From Martinezella multihospitum (GTDB taxonomy: Bacteria > Pseudomonadota > Alphaproteobacteria > Rhizobiales > Rhizobiaceae): a DNA stretch of 64,000 nt. Below, in pieces: positions 18,572 to 28,634 of the stretch. Position numbers and translations under genes: made by a program. The stretch is from positions 882,530-946,529 of the forward strand of contig NZ_FMAG01000001.1 of assembly GCF_900094585.1 (NCBI RefSeq), in the 5' to 3' direction. The notes below the pieces were generated by a model that did no database searches, was not told where the DNA came from, and saw only the letters and a program-made list of their open reading frames with translations. Position 1 is the stretch's first letter, and each line of letters starts with the position of its first letter.

Positions 18572-19891
18572 GTGAGCGACGCAGCAATCAGTGGCGGCCA
18601 GAATGTGGCCGACGGCAAGGCATGGTTTGGACACGACCGTTTCGGCATGTTCATCCACTTCGGACTTTACGCCCTCGGCGCACGTCACGAATGGCTGAAG
18701 AACCGCGAGGAGTTCACCACCGAGGCCTATCAGAAGTATTTCGACAATTTCGACCCTGACCTTTACGACGCCCGCGAATGGGCACGCCGCGCTCGCGAGG
18801 CCGGCATGAAATATGTGGTTCTGACCGCGAAGCACCATGAAGGCTTCTGCCTGTGGGACAGCAAGGTCACCGACTACAAGGTCACCAACACACCCTATGG
18901 CAAGGATCTGATCGGCCCCTATGTCGAAGCGCTTCGCGCCGAAGGACTCAAGGTCGGCTTCTATTATTCGCTGCTCGACTGGCATCATCCCGACTTCCCG
19001 ATCGACGGGCATCATCCGCAGCGAAACCATCCCGACGCCGCCAAGCTCAACGAGGGCCGCGACGTCAGCCGCTATGCGAAGTACATGCGCGACCAGGTGA
19101 CCGAGCTTCTGACGAACTTCGGCAAGATCGACGTGATCTGGTTCGATTTCAGCTATCCCCGGCGCGTCTACAAGGGCCTGCCCGGCAAGGGCCGTGCCGA
19201 TTGGGAAAGCGATGACCTGATGAAGCTGGTACGCCAGCTGCAGCCCGACATCATCGTCGGCGACCGCCTCGACCTGCCGCGCGATGCGGATCACATGCCG
19301 GAGCTCGTCACGCCGGAGCAATATACGCCGCGCGTCGCACCAACCGTTGCGGGCCTGCCGGTACGATGGGAAGCATGCCACACCTTCAGCGGCTCCTGGG
19401 GCTATTATCGCGACGAGACCAGCTGGAAGGATGCCGGCCAGCTCATCAATATCCTGGTCGACACGGTCTCGCTCGGCGGCAATTTGCTGATGAATGTAGG
19501 CCCGACCGGCCGCGGCACCTTCGACGCCCGCGCCATCAAGGCACTCGACACCTATGGCGAATGGCTGCGGCTGAACGGCCGTGCGATCTATGGTGCAGGA
19601 CCTTCGACCTACAAGGCGCCAAACGGATGCCGCTTCACACAGAAGGGCAATCGGCTCTACCTGCATATACAGACCTGGCCCTTCCGTCACATCCATATCG
19701 AAGGACTGGGTCGCAAGATCAAATATGCACAGTTCCTGCACGATGCCAGCGAGCTTCATTGGCTCGACCCGGATGCCGAAGTCGACTCCAATGTCGGCGT
19801 CGCCGTCGGAGAAGGCATTTTGACCCTGGAGCTGCCGGTGCTCAAGCCTGACGTCGTGACTCCGGTCGTCGAACTGATCCTCAAGGATTAA
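18572..19891 (+). CDS. Alpha-L-fucosidase, glycoside hydrolase family 29, cytoplasmic
   Basis: I start this 439-residue protein at the GTG at 18572, preceded by GGGAGGA. Longer starts from 18452 overlap the promoter and operator. GH29 marks are FGMFIHFGLYA, KHHEGFCLWDS, YYSLLDWHHPDFP, the WFDFSYP strand with the probable nucleophile Asp192, and VRWEACHTFSGSWGYY. The enzyme removes alpha-linked L-fucose with retention. No signal peptide is visible, and an ABC importer follows in the same operon, so it probably acts on imported fucosylated oligosaccharides (plant xyloglucan fragments or glycans). The acid/base residue cannot be fixed by eye. Confidence 0.88.
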   Translation: MSDAAISGGQNVADGKAWFGHDRFGMFIHFGLYALGARHEWLKNREEFTTEAYQKYFDNFDPDLYDAREWARRAREAGMKYVVLTAKHHEGFCLWDSKVTDYKVTNTPYGKDLIGPYVEALRAEGLKVGFYYSLLDWHHPDFPIDGHHPQRNHPDAAKLNEGRDVSRYAKYMRDQVTELLTNFGKIDVIWFDFSYPRRVYKGLPGKGRADWESDDLMKLVRQLQPDIIVGDRLDLPRDADHMPELVTPEQYTPRVAPTVAGLPVRWEACHTFSGSWGYYRDETSWKDAGQLINILVDTVSLGGNLLMNVGPTGRGTFDARAIKALDTYGEWLRLNGRAIYGAGPSTYKAPNGCRFTQKGNRLYLHIQTWPFRHIHIEGLGRKIKYAQFLHDASELHWLDPDAEVDSNVGVAVGEGILTLELPVLKPDVVTPVVELILKD

Positions 19892-19926
19892 GGGGAGATA
19901 GCGAAGCCCAGCCGCCCTGTGCCGTC

Positions 19927-20712
19927 ATGAGCCGCGAAGCCGAACTCATTGCCGCAATGACTCCCCTGATCGCCGATCTGGCAGAAGACGGCAATGGTGC
20001 CGTTGCCCTTGCCGGATCGCGCGGCAAAGGGTGGTCGGATGCGCAATCGGATTTCGACTTCAGGGTCTATGCCGACGCCTATCGGGGACCGGAGGTCCGG
20101 CAGACTGCGGCGTGGCGGCGTTTCGATACTGCGCTGCGAGGCTGGCAGGCCGAAGGCATCCGCATGGATGGCGTCTGGATGCGGCGGTATGCCGGCGTCC
20201 AGCGCGACCTGGATTCCTGGCTTGCCGGCGTCGTCGTGCCAAAGAGCTTCGAATGGACGATCTGGGGCTATCACCTGCCGACCGATCTTGCCAGCCAGCA
20301 GATCATCGCCGATCCCAGGGGTTTGCTGACCGGCTGGAGGCAGCAGCTGGCACAATATCCGGAAGCACTCAGGGCCTCCGTGCTCAGCCAGTACATGGAA
20401 ATCCTGCGCTATTGGGCCAGGGATTATCACTATGAGAGCAAGGTCGTTCGCCGCGATCTCGTCTTTCTCGTCGGTCTCACAGGCAAGCTTGCCAACGCCA
20501 TCCTGCAAACCGTCTTCGCCTTCAACCGGGTCTATTTTCCGGGCGACGGCTGGAATTTACCGATGGCAGCCGAACTCGAACGGCTGCCGCCTGACTTCCT
20601 CCAGCGGATGACCGCCATTCTGGAGCCGGAACAGGGGCCGGACACATGGCAGCGTCAGCGAACCGAACTGATCGGCCTGATCGCCGACCTGGAGGCGATG
20701 ATCGCGGCGTGA
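19927..20712 (+). CDS. Nucleotidyltransferase-fold protein (DUF4037-like)
   Basis: This 261-residue soluble protein begins with a minimal nucleotidyltransferase core: GSRGKGWSD followed by SDFDFRVY, giving the G-S and D-x-D catalytic elements. The rest is helical (LASQQIIADPRGLLTGW, LRYWARDYHYESKVVRRD), as in the DUF4037 group related to aminoglycoside nucleotidyltransferases. It lies 35 bases after the fucosidase and before the importer, an unusual place for such a protein. It could nucleotidylate a sugar or a small molecule; nothing in the sequence decides the substrate. Confidence 0.65.
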   Translation: MSREAELIAAMTPLIADLAEDGNGAVALAGSRGKGWSDAQSDFDFRVYADAYRGPEVRQTAAWRRFDTALRGWQAEGIRMDGVWMRRYAGVQRDLDSWLAGVVVPKSFEWTIWGYHLPTDLASQQIIADPRGLLTGWRQQLAQYPEALRASVLSQYMEILRYWARDYHYESKVVRRDLVFLVGLTGKLANAILQTVFAFNRVYFPGDGWNLPMAAELERLPPDFLQRMTAILEPEQGPDTWQRQRTELIGLIADLEAMIAA

Positions 20713-20798
20713 ACAAGCCGCAAGACCAAGCCGGAGGGGAGCGTCCGGATAGTGATGAACGTCACTGCAACGAAAGTCATTAAGGAGGAGGAACCGTC

Positions 20799-22013
20799 AT
20801 GAAGCGTTCATTGATATTTGCCGCCGCCCTTGCGGCGATTTCACTACCCGGCATCGGCGCGCAGGCGCAGGATGCCGCCGTGACCCTTACCTGGCAGATG
20901 TGGGGTCAGCCGAACGATGCCGAGCTGTGGCAGCGGTTGGCCGATCTCGTCAACAAGCAATATCCCGATATCAAGGTCAAGCTGCAGCTTTCGGGCTGGA
21001 CGGATTATTGGACACGACTGCCGGTTCTGGCAGCATCGGGACAGGTCGCCGATATCGTCTCGATGCAGTCGATGCGCCTGCCGAACTTCTCTTCTATCCT
21101 GACACCGCTCGACGATTATGTGAAAGGCAGCGACGTGAAGGTGGCGGACTTCGAGACATCGATCATGTCCGGCCTTTCGCAGGACGGCAAACTCTATGCA
21201 TTGCCCTACGACGTCGGCCCGTGGATGGTCTTCTACAATCGCGACAAGTTCGCCGCCGCCGGCTTGAAGGAGCCCGCGAAGGACTGGACGTTCGATGATT
21301 TCAAAGCCGACGCCAAGGCGCTGACCAAGGACGGAACCTACGGCTACGGCACCCAGGCTTTCGATTTCATCGCCGGCCCCGTCGCGCTCGGCGCTGATTA
21401 TTTCAATGCCGACAATGAGTTCGACCTCACCAATGCCGGCTTTGTCGATGCGTTCAGTAAATATGCCGATCTCACCGCCAAGGACAAGCTCTCGCCGGTC
21501 TTTGCCTCCGCGGCCGATGCCTCGGCAGCAAGCGGCCGCTTCGCCTCGGGCAATGTCGCCATGTATATCGACGGACCCTGGTCGCTGATTACCGGGCAGG
21601 CCAATGTCAACTTCAAGATCGGCATTGCGCCACTACCGCGCGGCAACGGCGCGTCGCGCTTCATCACGGCCGGCTCGGGCTGGGGCATTTCCGCCACGAG
21701 CCAGCATAAGGATGCAGCCTTCAAGGCGCTGCAGGTGCTGACCGGCCCCAAGGCCGCCGAAATCCTCGGCGCGGCCGGACGCGCGCTGCCGGCCCGGCTC
21801 GCGCAGCAGACCGCCTGGTATGACGGCGCAGCCAAGAATGTCAGCGGCACCCGCGACACGCTGCAATATATGTTCGCCCACACCACGCCGTTCCGCATCA
21901 ACGAGAAATGGAACCAGTTCGAAAATCTGGTGATGCAATATGTGCCGCTCGCGCTGACGGGAGACTCCAAACCCGAAGGCGTATTGAGCGACATTCAGAG
22001 CCAGCTACCATAG
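20799..22013 (+). CDS. ABC sugar importer, substrate-binding protein (family 1)
   Basis: The 404-residue exported protein has a signal peptide (residues 1-23, ending AQAQ) and the family-1 extracellular solute-binding fold, with VTLTWQMWGQPNDAELW at the start, YALPYDVGPWMVFYNRDKF and GNVAMYIDGPWSL. This family delivers oligosaccharides to MalFG-type permeases. A strong AAGGAGGAGG precedes the ATG. Its place after the fucosidase suggests a fucosylated oligosaccharide ligand, as an inference. Confidence 0.88.
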   Translation: MKRSLIFAAALAAISLPGIGAQAQDAAVTLTWQMWGQPNDAELWQRLADLVNKQYPDIKVKLQLSGWTDYWTRLPVLAASGQVADIVSMQSMRLPNFSSILTPLDDYVKGSDVKVADFETSIMSGLSQDGKLYALPYDVGPWMVFYNRDKFAAAGLKEPAKDWTFDDFKADAKALTKDGTYGYGTQAFDFIAGPVALGADYFNADNEFDLTNAGFVDAFSKYADLTAKDKLSPVFASAADASAASGRFASGNVAMYIDGPWSLITGQANVNFKIGIAPLPRGNGASRFITAGSGWGISATSQHKDAAFKALQVLTGPKAAEILGAAGRALPARLAQQTAWYDGAAKNVSGTRDTLQYMFAHTTPFRINEKWNQFENLVMQYVPLALTGDSKPEGVLSDIQSQLP

Positions 22014-22087
22014 ACCGGGGCACCTCGTCGGCCTGCGGCCGAGCCCACCCGCTCGACCGCAGCGCCATTGCCGGAAAGGAGAGGCCC

Positions 22088-23017
22088 ATGATGCTGGGCA
22101 AGCACACCGACATGATCGCAAGACCAAGGCCACGATCGCGCAAATGGTTCAGAGGCGAGGGATGGACGGCCCTGTTCTTCCTGCTGCCGGGGCTGATCGG
22201 CATCGTCCTGTTTCTCGTCTTGCCGATCCTGGCGTCGATCGCGCTCAGCTTCACCAATTGGCAGTTGCTCGGCACGCCGCGTTTCGTCGGCTTTGCCAAT
22301 TACACACGTCTGTTTACGACCGATCCGCAATTCTGGACGGTCTTGCGCAACACCCTTTTCTTCACCGTCGAATATCTCGTGCTGAACATCATCATCTCGC
22401 TGGGGTTGGCGACGTGGATTTCTAGCCTGAAGATCGGGCAGCGCTGGTTCCGGGTGATCTTCTTTCTGCCGACATTCACCCCGTTGATTGCGGTCGCCAT
22501 GGTCTGGATGCTGATCTTTACGAGCGGCGGGCTTTTCGACAGCCTGATGGCCTCGCTATCACTGCCATTTTCGGGTGTACTCAATGATCGCACGCTCGCC
22601 ATGCAGGCCGTCGTGCTAACGTCGATCTGGGCCGGCGTCGGCTATAATACGGTTCTCTTCAATGCCGCTCTCGACATGGTACCGGCCACCTATCTGGAGG
22701 CCGCTCGCATCGATGGCGCGACTGCCTGGGACCGCTTCTGGAAAATCCGGCTGCCGCTGATTTCGCCGACACTGTTCTTCGGCACCGTCATGACCGCGAT
22801 CACCTCGCTACAGGTCTTCGACCAGATCTACGTCATGACGAAAGGCGGGCCGGGATCGTCGACCGCGACGCTCGGCTACGCCATCTATCAACGCGGCTTT
22901 CAGAACTTCCAGATGGGCTACGCCTCTGCCATCGCCTGGGTGATGTTCGCGCTGATCATGGCGCTGACGGCCCTGCAATTCTGGTTCCAGCGCAAATGGG
23001 TGCATTATGACGCCTAG
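22088..23017 (+). CDS. ABC sugar importer permease (MalF-like)
   Basis: This 309-residue inner-membrane protein has six hydrophobic segments and the permease EAA loop ([22 protein letters not shown]), which docks on the ATPase. The ATG at 22088 follows AAGGAGAGG; an upstream extension overlaps the binding-protein gene and is not credible. Its 3' end overlaps the next permease by 11 bases. Confidence 0.9.
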   Translation: MMLGKHTDMIARPRPRSRKWFRGEGWTALFFLLPGLIGIVLFLVLPILASIALSFTNWQLLGTPRFVGFANYTRLFTTDPQFWTVLRNTLFFTVEYLVLNIIISLGLATWISSLKIGQRWFRVIFFLPTFTPLIAVAMVWMLIFTSGGLFDSLMASLSLPFSGVLNDRTLAMQAVVLTSIWAGVGYNTVLFNAALDMVPATYLEAARIDGATAWDRFWKIRLPLISPTLFFGTVMTAITSLQVFDQIYVMTKGGPGSSTATLGYAIYQRGFQNFQMGYASAIAWVMFALIMALTALQFWFQRKWVHYDA

Positions 23018-23861
23018 ATCCGAAAGCAGAGCGCGCCGGAAGCTGGTGCTCGACATCATCAATCATCTAGCAATCACGCTCGTCGCAATCGCCTTTCTCT
23101 TTCCCTTCTTCTGGATGGTATCGAATGCGGTGCGATCGAATGCCGAAGTGACGGCAATACCGGCGCGCATCCTTCCGCAAGTCTTCGAATGGGGAAATTT
23201 TACCGCCGCCTGGACGCAGCTGCCCTTCGGCCGCTTCTTCCTCAACAGCGCCGTCATCGCCGTTTGCGTCACGGCCATCACCGTCGTCGTCTCCTGCCTC
23301 TCCGGCTATGCCTTCGCCCGACTGAAATTTAGGGCGCGCGAAACGCTGCTGCTCGGTTATATCGGCACGCTGATGGTGCCTCCGCTGATGCTCATCATTC
23401 CGCTGTTTCTGATCGTCAACAAGCTCGGCCTCGTCAACACCTTCCCCGGCGTGATCCTGCCGATCTCCTTTGGCACCTTCGGCGCCTTCCTGATGCGGCA
23501 GTTCTTCCTCTCCATTCCCATGGAACTCGAGGAGGCGGCAAGGATCGACGGCGCATCGCGCCTGCGCATCCTCGTCAGCATCATCGTGCCGCTGTCCATG
23601 CCGGCGATCGGGCTTCTGTCGCTATTCACCTTCATCGGGCAGTGGAACAACTTCCTCTGGCCGCTGATCGTCATGACCGGTGCCGACAATGCCACACTGC
23701 CCGTCGGCCTCACCCTGTTCCAGACGCAACAGGGCACGCAGTGGAACTATCTGATGGCCGGCGCCACCCTTTCCATGCTTCCAGGCATCTTCCTCGCGAT
23801 CATCCTGCAGAAGCTCATCTACAACAGCATCGCCCTCAATGCGGGCATGGGCGGTCGCTGA
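23007..23861 (+). CDS. ABC sugar importer permease (MalG-like)
   Basis: The 284-residue second membrane component has six hydrophobic segments, the EAA loop [20 protein letters not shown] and a C-terminal segment ([12 protein letters not shown]) typical of MalG-type subunits. It overlaps the MalF-like gene, so they are co-translated, and is followed 31 bases later by the ATPase. Confidence 0.9.
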   Translation: MTPRSESRARRKLVLDIINHLAITLVAIAFLFPFFWMVSNAVRSNAEVTAIPARILPQVFEWGNFTAAWTQLPFGRFFLNSAVIAVCVTAITVVVSCLSGYAFARLKFRARETLLLGYIGTLMVPPLMLIIPLFLIVNKLGLVNTFPGVILPISFGTFGAFLMRQFFLSIPMELEEAARIDGASRLRILVSIIVPLSMPAIGLLSLFTFIGQWNNFLWPLIVMTGADNATLPVGLTLFQTQQGTQWNYLMAGATLSMLPGIFLAIILQKLIYNSIALNAGMGGR

Positions 23862-23892
23862 AGCGCCAGCCGCGATTTCGGGAGAGATATTC

Positions 23893-24960
23893 ATGGCGAA
23901 ACTGACCATTCGCAACGCCATCAAACGCTACGGTGCCCTCGAAGTGCTGCACGGCGTATCCGTCGCCGCACAGGATGGAGAATTCGTGGTGCTTGTCGGA
24001 CCTTCGGGCTGTGGCAAATCCACCCTGCTGCGCATGATCGCCGGGCTGGAAGGCATCAGCGACGGCGAGATCGAAATCGGCGACCGCATCGTCAACGATC
24101 TCGAACCGAACGAGCGCGACATCGCCATGGTGTTCCAATCCTACGCGCTTTATCCGCACATGACCGTGCGCGACAACATGGCCTTTTCGCTGAAGCTTGC
24201 GCGCCGCAGCCGCCAGGAGATCGAGCAGAAGGTCAACGATGCCGCGGCGATCCTGGATCTCGCCGCTCTCCTCGATCGCTATCCCCGGCAATTGTCGGGC
24301 GGCCAGCGCCAGCGCGTCGCCATGGGGCGCGCCATCGTCCGCAATCCCGCGGTCTTCCTGTTTGACGAACCGCTCTCCAATCTCGATGCAAAACTGCGGG
24401 TGCAGATGCGCACCGAGATCAAGACACTCCACCAGCGCCTCGGCACCACCATGGTCTATGTGACGCACGACCAGATGGAAGCCATGACCATGGCCGACCG
24501 CATCGTCGTCATGCGCGGCGGCCATATAGAGCAAATCGGCTCTCCCCTCGAAATCTACGACGCGCCGGCCAACAGCTTCGTCGCCGGCTTCATCGGATCA
24601 CCGTCGATGAATTTCATCGATGGCATCGTTGCCGACCGGAATGGGACCTTGGAATTGCAGGATGCGGAAGATCTGCATTGGCCGCTGCCGGAAAGCGCCC
24701 GCCGCCATCTCGGCCGGTCCGTCCAGCTCGGCATCCGCCCGGAACATATCGCTGTCGATACGGATGGCGTGCGGGCCAAGGTCATCATCATCGAACCGAC
24801 CGGCTCGGACACACATCTGCAATTGCAGGCCGGCGCCCAATCGATCGTGGCTGCCATCAGGGACCGTCCCTCGGTGTCTCCCGGCCAGCCGATCCAGCTC
24901 AGGATCGATCCGGCAAAGGCGCATCTGTTCGATCCAACGAACGGCCAGCGCCTGCATTGA
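23893..24960 (+). CDS. ABC sugar importer ATP-binding protein (UgpC/MsmX type)
   Basis: This 355-residue ATPase has Walker [11 protein letters not shown]-loop [16 protein letters not shown], signature [15 protein letters not shown], Walker [18 protein letters not shown]-loop VTHDQ and a C-terminal OB-fold (TOBE) regulatory domain with LGIRPEHIA. The ATG at 23893 follows GGGAGAGA; an earlier in-frame ATG would overlap the permease. It completes the importer, so the operon carries binding protein, two permeases and ATPase in order. Confidence 0.93.
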   Translation: MAKLTIRNAIKRYGALEVLHGVSVAAQDGEFVVLVGPSGCGKSTLLRMIAGLEGISDGEIEIGDRIVNDLEPNERDIAMVFQSYALYPHMTVRDNMAFSLKLARRSRQEIEQKVNDAAAILDLAALLDRYPRQLSGGQRQRVAMGRAIVRNPAVFLFDEPLSNLDAKLRVQMRTEIKTLHQRLGTTMVYVTHDQMEAMTMADRIVVMRGGHIEQIGSPLEIYDAPANSFVAGFIGSPSMNFIDGIVADRNGTLELQDAEDLHWPLPESARRHLGRSVQLGIRPEHIAVDTDGVRAKVIIIEPTGSDTHLQLQAGAQSIVAAIRDRPSVSPGQPIQLRIDPAKAHLFDPTNGQRLH

Positions 24961-25097
24961 CTGCAGAATCTTTGCTCTCCGCGTAAGCGCCGCAGATAAA
25001 AACTTCTGTCCGCACGGCTTTTGGATTTCAAAACCTAGCCATGGGCCGAAGTCCGGCCTAAAGACAGGCACGTTTGAATAGCCTGGAGAGAAAACCG

Positions 25098-25790
25098 ATG
25101 AACCAAGAAGGTCAGAAGACGATCGCCACCTGGTATGTCGATCCGGATGCGGAAGACAGGATGGCGGATGGGCATGCGCCGATCTGGAGACATCTGATCG
25201 ACCTGATCGTCGAACGCGATCTGTCCGCCAAGAGCGTGGTCGACTTCGGCTGCAATCAAGGCGGCCTGCTGCGTCATCTCTATGCCATCAGGCCGTTCCG
25301 CAAGGCGCTGGGCATCGACATCGCCGAACAGTCGATCGCCAAGGCCGAAGCCTTCAAGGGCAACCTGCCGGTCCAGCATGCGGTGAGCGGCACGCTCGAA
25401 GGCTGGGTCGAAGAGTTCGATCTCGCGATCAGCCACGAGGTCATCTATCTCATCGAGGATATCCATGCCCATGCTGCGGATATCTGGAAGGCATTGAAGC
25501 CCGGCGGCGTCTATTATGCCGTCACCGGCTGCCATACGGACAATCCGCTCTGGCCGAAGTGGCGCGATCTCGTCGCCAAGCGTACCAACACCGTCGTTCA
25601 GGATCGTTCGATTTCGGATTACGGACGCGCTTTTGCCAAGACAGGCTTCACAGTCTCCGGCCGCAAGCTGGAATATGACGGCTTCATCCCCTTCGTCGAG
25701 GATGGCTGGACACCTGACTTCGCCGATGCGCTCGACTATTACACGCAGACGAAAATCGTCTTCCGGCTCGTCAAGCCCCTCAATGGCTAA
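25098..25790 (+). CDS. Class I SAM-dependent methyltransferase
   Basis: The protein (230 residues from the ATG at 25098, with GGAGAG 7 bases upstream) has motif I VVDFGCNQGGLLRHL, motif II acid in GIDIAEQSIAKAEA and LKPGGVYYAVTG as the later strand, which together place it in the Rossmann-like methyltransferase class. The acceptor is unknown. It lies 137 bases after the ABC operon on the same strand and may be its last gene or a separate unit. Its 3' end overlaps the convergent ATPase gene by 11 bases. Confidence 0.82.
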   Translation: MNQEGQKTIATWYVDPDAEDRMADGHAPIWRHLIDLIVERDLSAKSVVDFGCNQGGLLRHLYAIRPFRKALGIDIAEQSIAKAEAFKGNLPVQHAVSGTLEGWVEEFDLAISHEVIYLIEDIHAHAADIWKALKPGGVYYAVTGCHTDNPLWPKWRDLVAKRTNTVVQDRSISDYGRAFAKTGFTVSGRKLEYDGFIPFVEDGWTPDFADALDYYTQTKIVFRLVKPLNG

Positions 25791-26568
25791 GCCGCGCCAG
25801 CTCGACATCGAAATGCGGCGGCGCGTCGGGGCTCACCTGGACGAACCGCCCTTTCACCCGGAAGGTCTTCTCGATCAGCCCGCTTTCGGCGAGCGCCCTC
25901 GGTTCGCCGTCGAAGCGCAGTTCGCCTTTTTCCAGCAGTGAGATACGGTCGCTGACGGCAATCGCCTGATTGATGTCGTGGATCGCCATGATGATGGTGA
26001 CGCCCCTCTCGCGGCTGAGGCGATGGACAAGATCCAGCACCTCGACCTGATAGCCGATATCGAGGAACGAGGTCGGCTCATCCAGCAGCAATATGCCGGC
26101 CTCCTGCGCAAGTGCTGCCGATATCCAGGCCCGCTGCCGCTCGCCGCCGGAGAGTTCCTTCAGGGTGCGGTCGGCAAGGCTCGAAAGCCCGGTGCTTTCC
26201 AGCGCCCATTCGATCGCCTCCTCGTCCCTGCGATCGTAGCTGCGGAAAAGCCCGACATGGGCGAAACGCCCCTGCCGTACCAGCTGCGCGATCGTCATCT
26301 CATCCGGTGCCGACGGCTGCTGCGGCAGGAAGGCAAGCTTCTTGGCGATCGTACGCCGCGACATGGTCGCGACCGGGATATCCTCGATCGTCACCTGGCC
26401 CTCCGCCGGGGCAATCAGGCCGGCAAGCGCCTGCAAGGCCGTGCTCTTGCCTGATCCATTCGGGCCGATCAGCGCCCGGATCTCGCCCTTCCGCATGGCA
26501 AGCCCGAAGCCGTCCAGCGCCTTGCGTCGACCATAGAAGACAGAGAGTTGCGAACAGGACAGCGGCAT
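25780..26568 (-). CDS. Ferric-siderophore-type ABC ATPase (FecE/FhuC-like)
   Basis: This 262-residue ATPase has Walker A GPNGSGKST, Q-loop FLPQQPSAPDEMTI, signature ELSGGERQRAWISAAL, Walker B ILLLDEPTSFLDIGYQ and H-loop MAIHD, the pattern of iron-siderophore/B12 importers. I use the ATG at 26568; the frame extends far upstream but overlaps the permease gene. It ends a four-gene minus-strand importer. Confidence 0.92.
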   Translation of the reverse strand: MPLSCSQLSVFYGRRKALDGFGLAMRKGEIRALIGPNGSGKSTALQALAGLIAPAEGQVTIEDIPVATMSRRTIAKKLAFLPQQPSAPDEMTIAQLVRQGRFAHVGLFRSYDRRDEEAIEWALESTGLSSLADRTLKELSGGERQRAWISAALAQEAGILLLDEPTSFLDIGYQVEVLDLVHRLSRERGVTIIMAIHDINQAIAVSDRISLLEKGELRFDGEPRALAESGLIEKTFRVKGRFVQVSPDAPPHFDVELARLSH

Positions 26569-26576
26569 GGGCGATC

Positions 26577-27611
26577 TCAGGGAATTTTTCTCAAAAGGAT
26601 AAGCAGCACCGGCACGCCGACAATCGCGGTGACTACCCCGATCGGCACCTCCTCGGCGCGCCCGACCAGACGGCCGATAAGGTCGCCCAGGGTGACGAAG
26701 ACCGCGCCGAGAACGACTGTCAGAGGCAGAACCAGGGGGAAGTGCCGGCCGGCGAGGAAGCGGGCGAGATGCGGAACGACCAGTCCGACGAAAACGATCG
26801 GACCGACGGCGCCAACCGCGCTTGCCGCAAGAGCGCAGGAAACTAAAAGGACAACGGAAAATTGCCTGCGATAGGCAAGCCCGAACGAGCGGGCGACCTG
26901 CGCATCGAATTGCAGCATGACCACGGGCCGGTAGATCACCGGCAGGATGAGGAGGCCTGCGATCGTGAACGGCAGAAGAAACAGCGCATGGTCCCAGGTG
27001 CGCGCATAGAGGCTGCCCGAAAGCCATTCGAGAATGATCTCGATGCGCGCCGATCCCCAGCCGGCAATCAGGCCGACCGCGAGCGCATGCAGGACAGCGC
27101 CTATGGCGACACCGCAGAGCGTGATCCGCAGCGGACTGAGCTCAAGCCGGAAGGCGAGCAGGTAGATGATGCCGCCGGCGAGCATTCCGCCCGCAAGACC
27201 TGCGACCGGAAGCCAGGCGATCGGCAGCTCCGCCACCGTATTGTCGCCCGGATTGAAGATATAGACCGTGAAGAGCAGGAACAGCGTGACGGTCAGCGTC
27301 GCGCCCTGCGACACCCCCATCAGGGAGGGATCTGCGAGCGGATTTCGCGTGATCGTCTGCAGGAGCAGGCCGGCGACGCCGAACTGAATGCCGGCAAGGA
27401 TACCGGTGACGATGCGCGGCAGCCGGATATCGAGAATGATCGACTGTGCCTCGGGCGAACCCTTGCCGCTCAATACAGCAAACACATCCGCCGCCGGCAG
27501 ATCGACCACACCGAGGAATGTCGCGGCAACCAGCGACAGAAGCGCGATGAAGATGACAATCGGCAGCATGCCTCTTCGCGGCAGATGGGTGACGGGCGTG
27601 TCCACAATCAT
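26577..27611 (-). CDS. Metallophore ABC permease (FecD-like)
   Basis: This 344-residue protein has nine to ten hydrophobic segments and the FecCD marks NPLADPSLMGVSQGATL, GPIVFVGLVVPHLAR and a C-terminal GVPVLLILLRK. It overlaps the preceding permease by 4 bases, indicating coupled translation. It should form the membrane channel with the next protein. Confidence 0.93.
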   Translation of the reverse strand: MIVDTPVTHLPRRGMLPIVIFIALLSLVAATFLGVVDLPAADVFAVLSGKGSPEAQSIILDIRLPRIVTGILAGIQFGVAGLLLQTITRNPLADPSLMGVSQGATLTVTLFLLFTVYIFNPGDNTVAELPIAWLPVAGLAGGMLAGGIIYLLAFRLELSPLRITLCGVAIGAVLHALAVGLIAGWGSARIEIILEWLSGSLYARTWDHALFLLPFTIAGLLILPVIYRPVVMLQFDAQVARSFGLAYRRQFSVVLLVSCALAASAVGAVGPIVFVGLVVPHLARFLAGRHFPLVLPLTVVLGAVFVTLGDLIGRLVGRAEEVPIGVVTAIVGVPVLLILLRKIP

Positions 27612-28633
27612 AGGCTATGCCCTCGAAATTGCAGGCGGCCACGCTGGATGAGATAAATAAAGACCGGTCCGCCGATCAATGCCGTGATGATACCGACGGG
27701 AAGTTCCTTCGGAATGGCGACCGTGCGGGCAATGAGATCGGAAACCGTCACGATCAGGGCACCGATGGCGGCACAAAGCATGATTTCCCAAGCCGCGCCG
27801 CGCGGCCTCAGCAACCGCGCGATATGCGGCGCTGCAAGCCCGACGAAGGCGACCGGCCCCGCAATCGGGGCGACGCCGGCGACGGGACAGACGCCGAGTA
27901 CCAGCAGCACGGGCTTCCAGAGATTGAGCTGCACGCCCATGCCCGCGGCCGCATGATCGCTGAGTGCGAACATGCCGATCACGCGATGGAGCGCCAATGC
28001 GCCTGCAACGCCGACAACGACCCAGGGGAGCATATAGGTCAGATGAGACCAGGAGCGTCCCTGAAAACCGCCGGAGAGCCAGAACAGAAGCGACGTCGAT
28101 TGCGGCCCGGTCAGAAGCAGCACGTAGATCGTGATCGCACCAAGAAACAGCGAGACGCTGACGCCGCCGAGTGCCAGATGCAGCGGCCGCCCCTGCCCGC
28201 CTTTCGAGACCCAGAAGGTGACGGCCGCTGCCGCCAAACCACCCGCAAGGCCGACGAAGGGATAGAAGGCGGACGAGAGCCAGGGGAAGAAAACGAAACA
28301 GCAAACGATCGGCGTGATCGCGCCGGCGGTGACGCCGGTAATTCCGGGATCGGCGAGCGGGTTTCGCGTCAGTGTCTGCAGGAGATAGCCGGAGACCGCG
28401 AGCCCGGCACCGGCAAGCGCCGCCGCAAGACTTCGCGGCAAACGCAGCGTCCAGACCAGGATGGAATCGATCTTGCCGTCCGGCGCAAAGAGGGCGCGGC
28501 TGGCGTCCGCAATCGTCAAGACCTTCGCACCGGGCAACAGGCCGATGAAGACGACCAGCAGGGTCGCGGCAACGAGGAGTGCGATCACCGCCAGTGATCT
28601 GCGCGCATCCATCGTGGCCACGGCCCGAAGCAT
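27608..28633 (-). CDS. Metallophore ABC permease (FecC-like)
   Basis: The 341-residue paralogue of the adjacent permease has NPLADPGITGVTAGAI, GPVAFVGLAAPHIARLL and GGPVFIYLIQ at the expected places and nine to ten membrane segments. It begins right after the binding-protein stop codon, so the operon is tightly packed. Confidence 0.93.
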   Translation of the reverse strand: MLRAVATMDARRSLAVIALLVAATLLVVFIGLLPGAKVLTIADASRALFAPDGKIDSILVWTLRLPRSLAAALAGAGLAVSGYLLQTLTRNPLADPGITGVTAGAITPIVCCFVFFPWLSSAFYPFVGLAGGLAAAAVTFWVSKGGQGRPLHLALGGVSVSLFLGAITIYVLLLTGPQSTSLLFWLSGGFQGRSWSHLTYMLPWVVVGVAGALALHRVIGMFALSDHAAAGMGVQLNLWKPVLLVLGVCPVAGVAPIAGPVAFVGLAAPHIARLLRPRGAAWEIMLCAAIGALIVTVSDLIARTVAIPKELPVGIITALIGGPVFIYLIQRGRLQFRGHSL

Positions 28634-28634
28634 T

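Noticed and set aside
18437..19759. 440-codon open frame antisense to the fucosidase
   Set aside because: It would cover the LacI operator and the GH29 gene; no recognisable domain.
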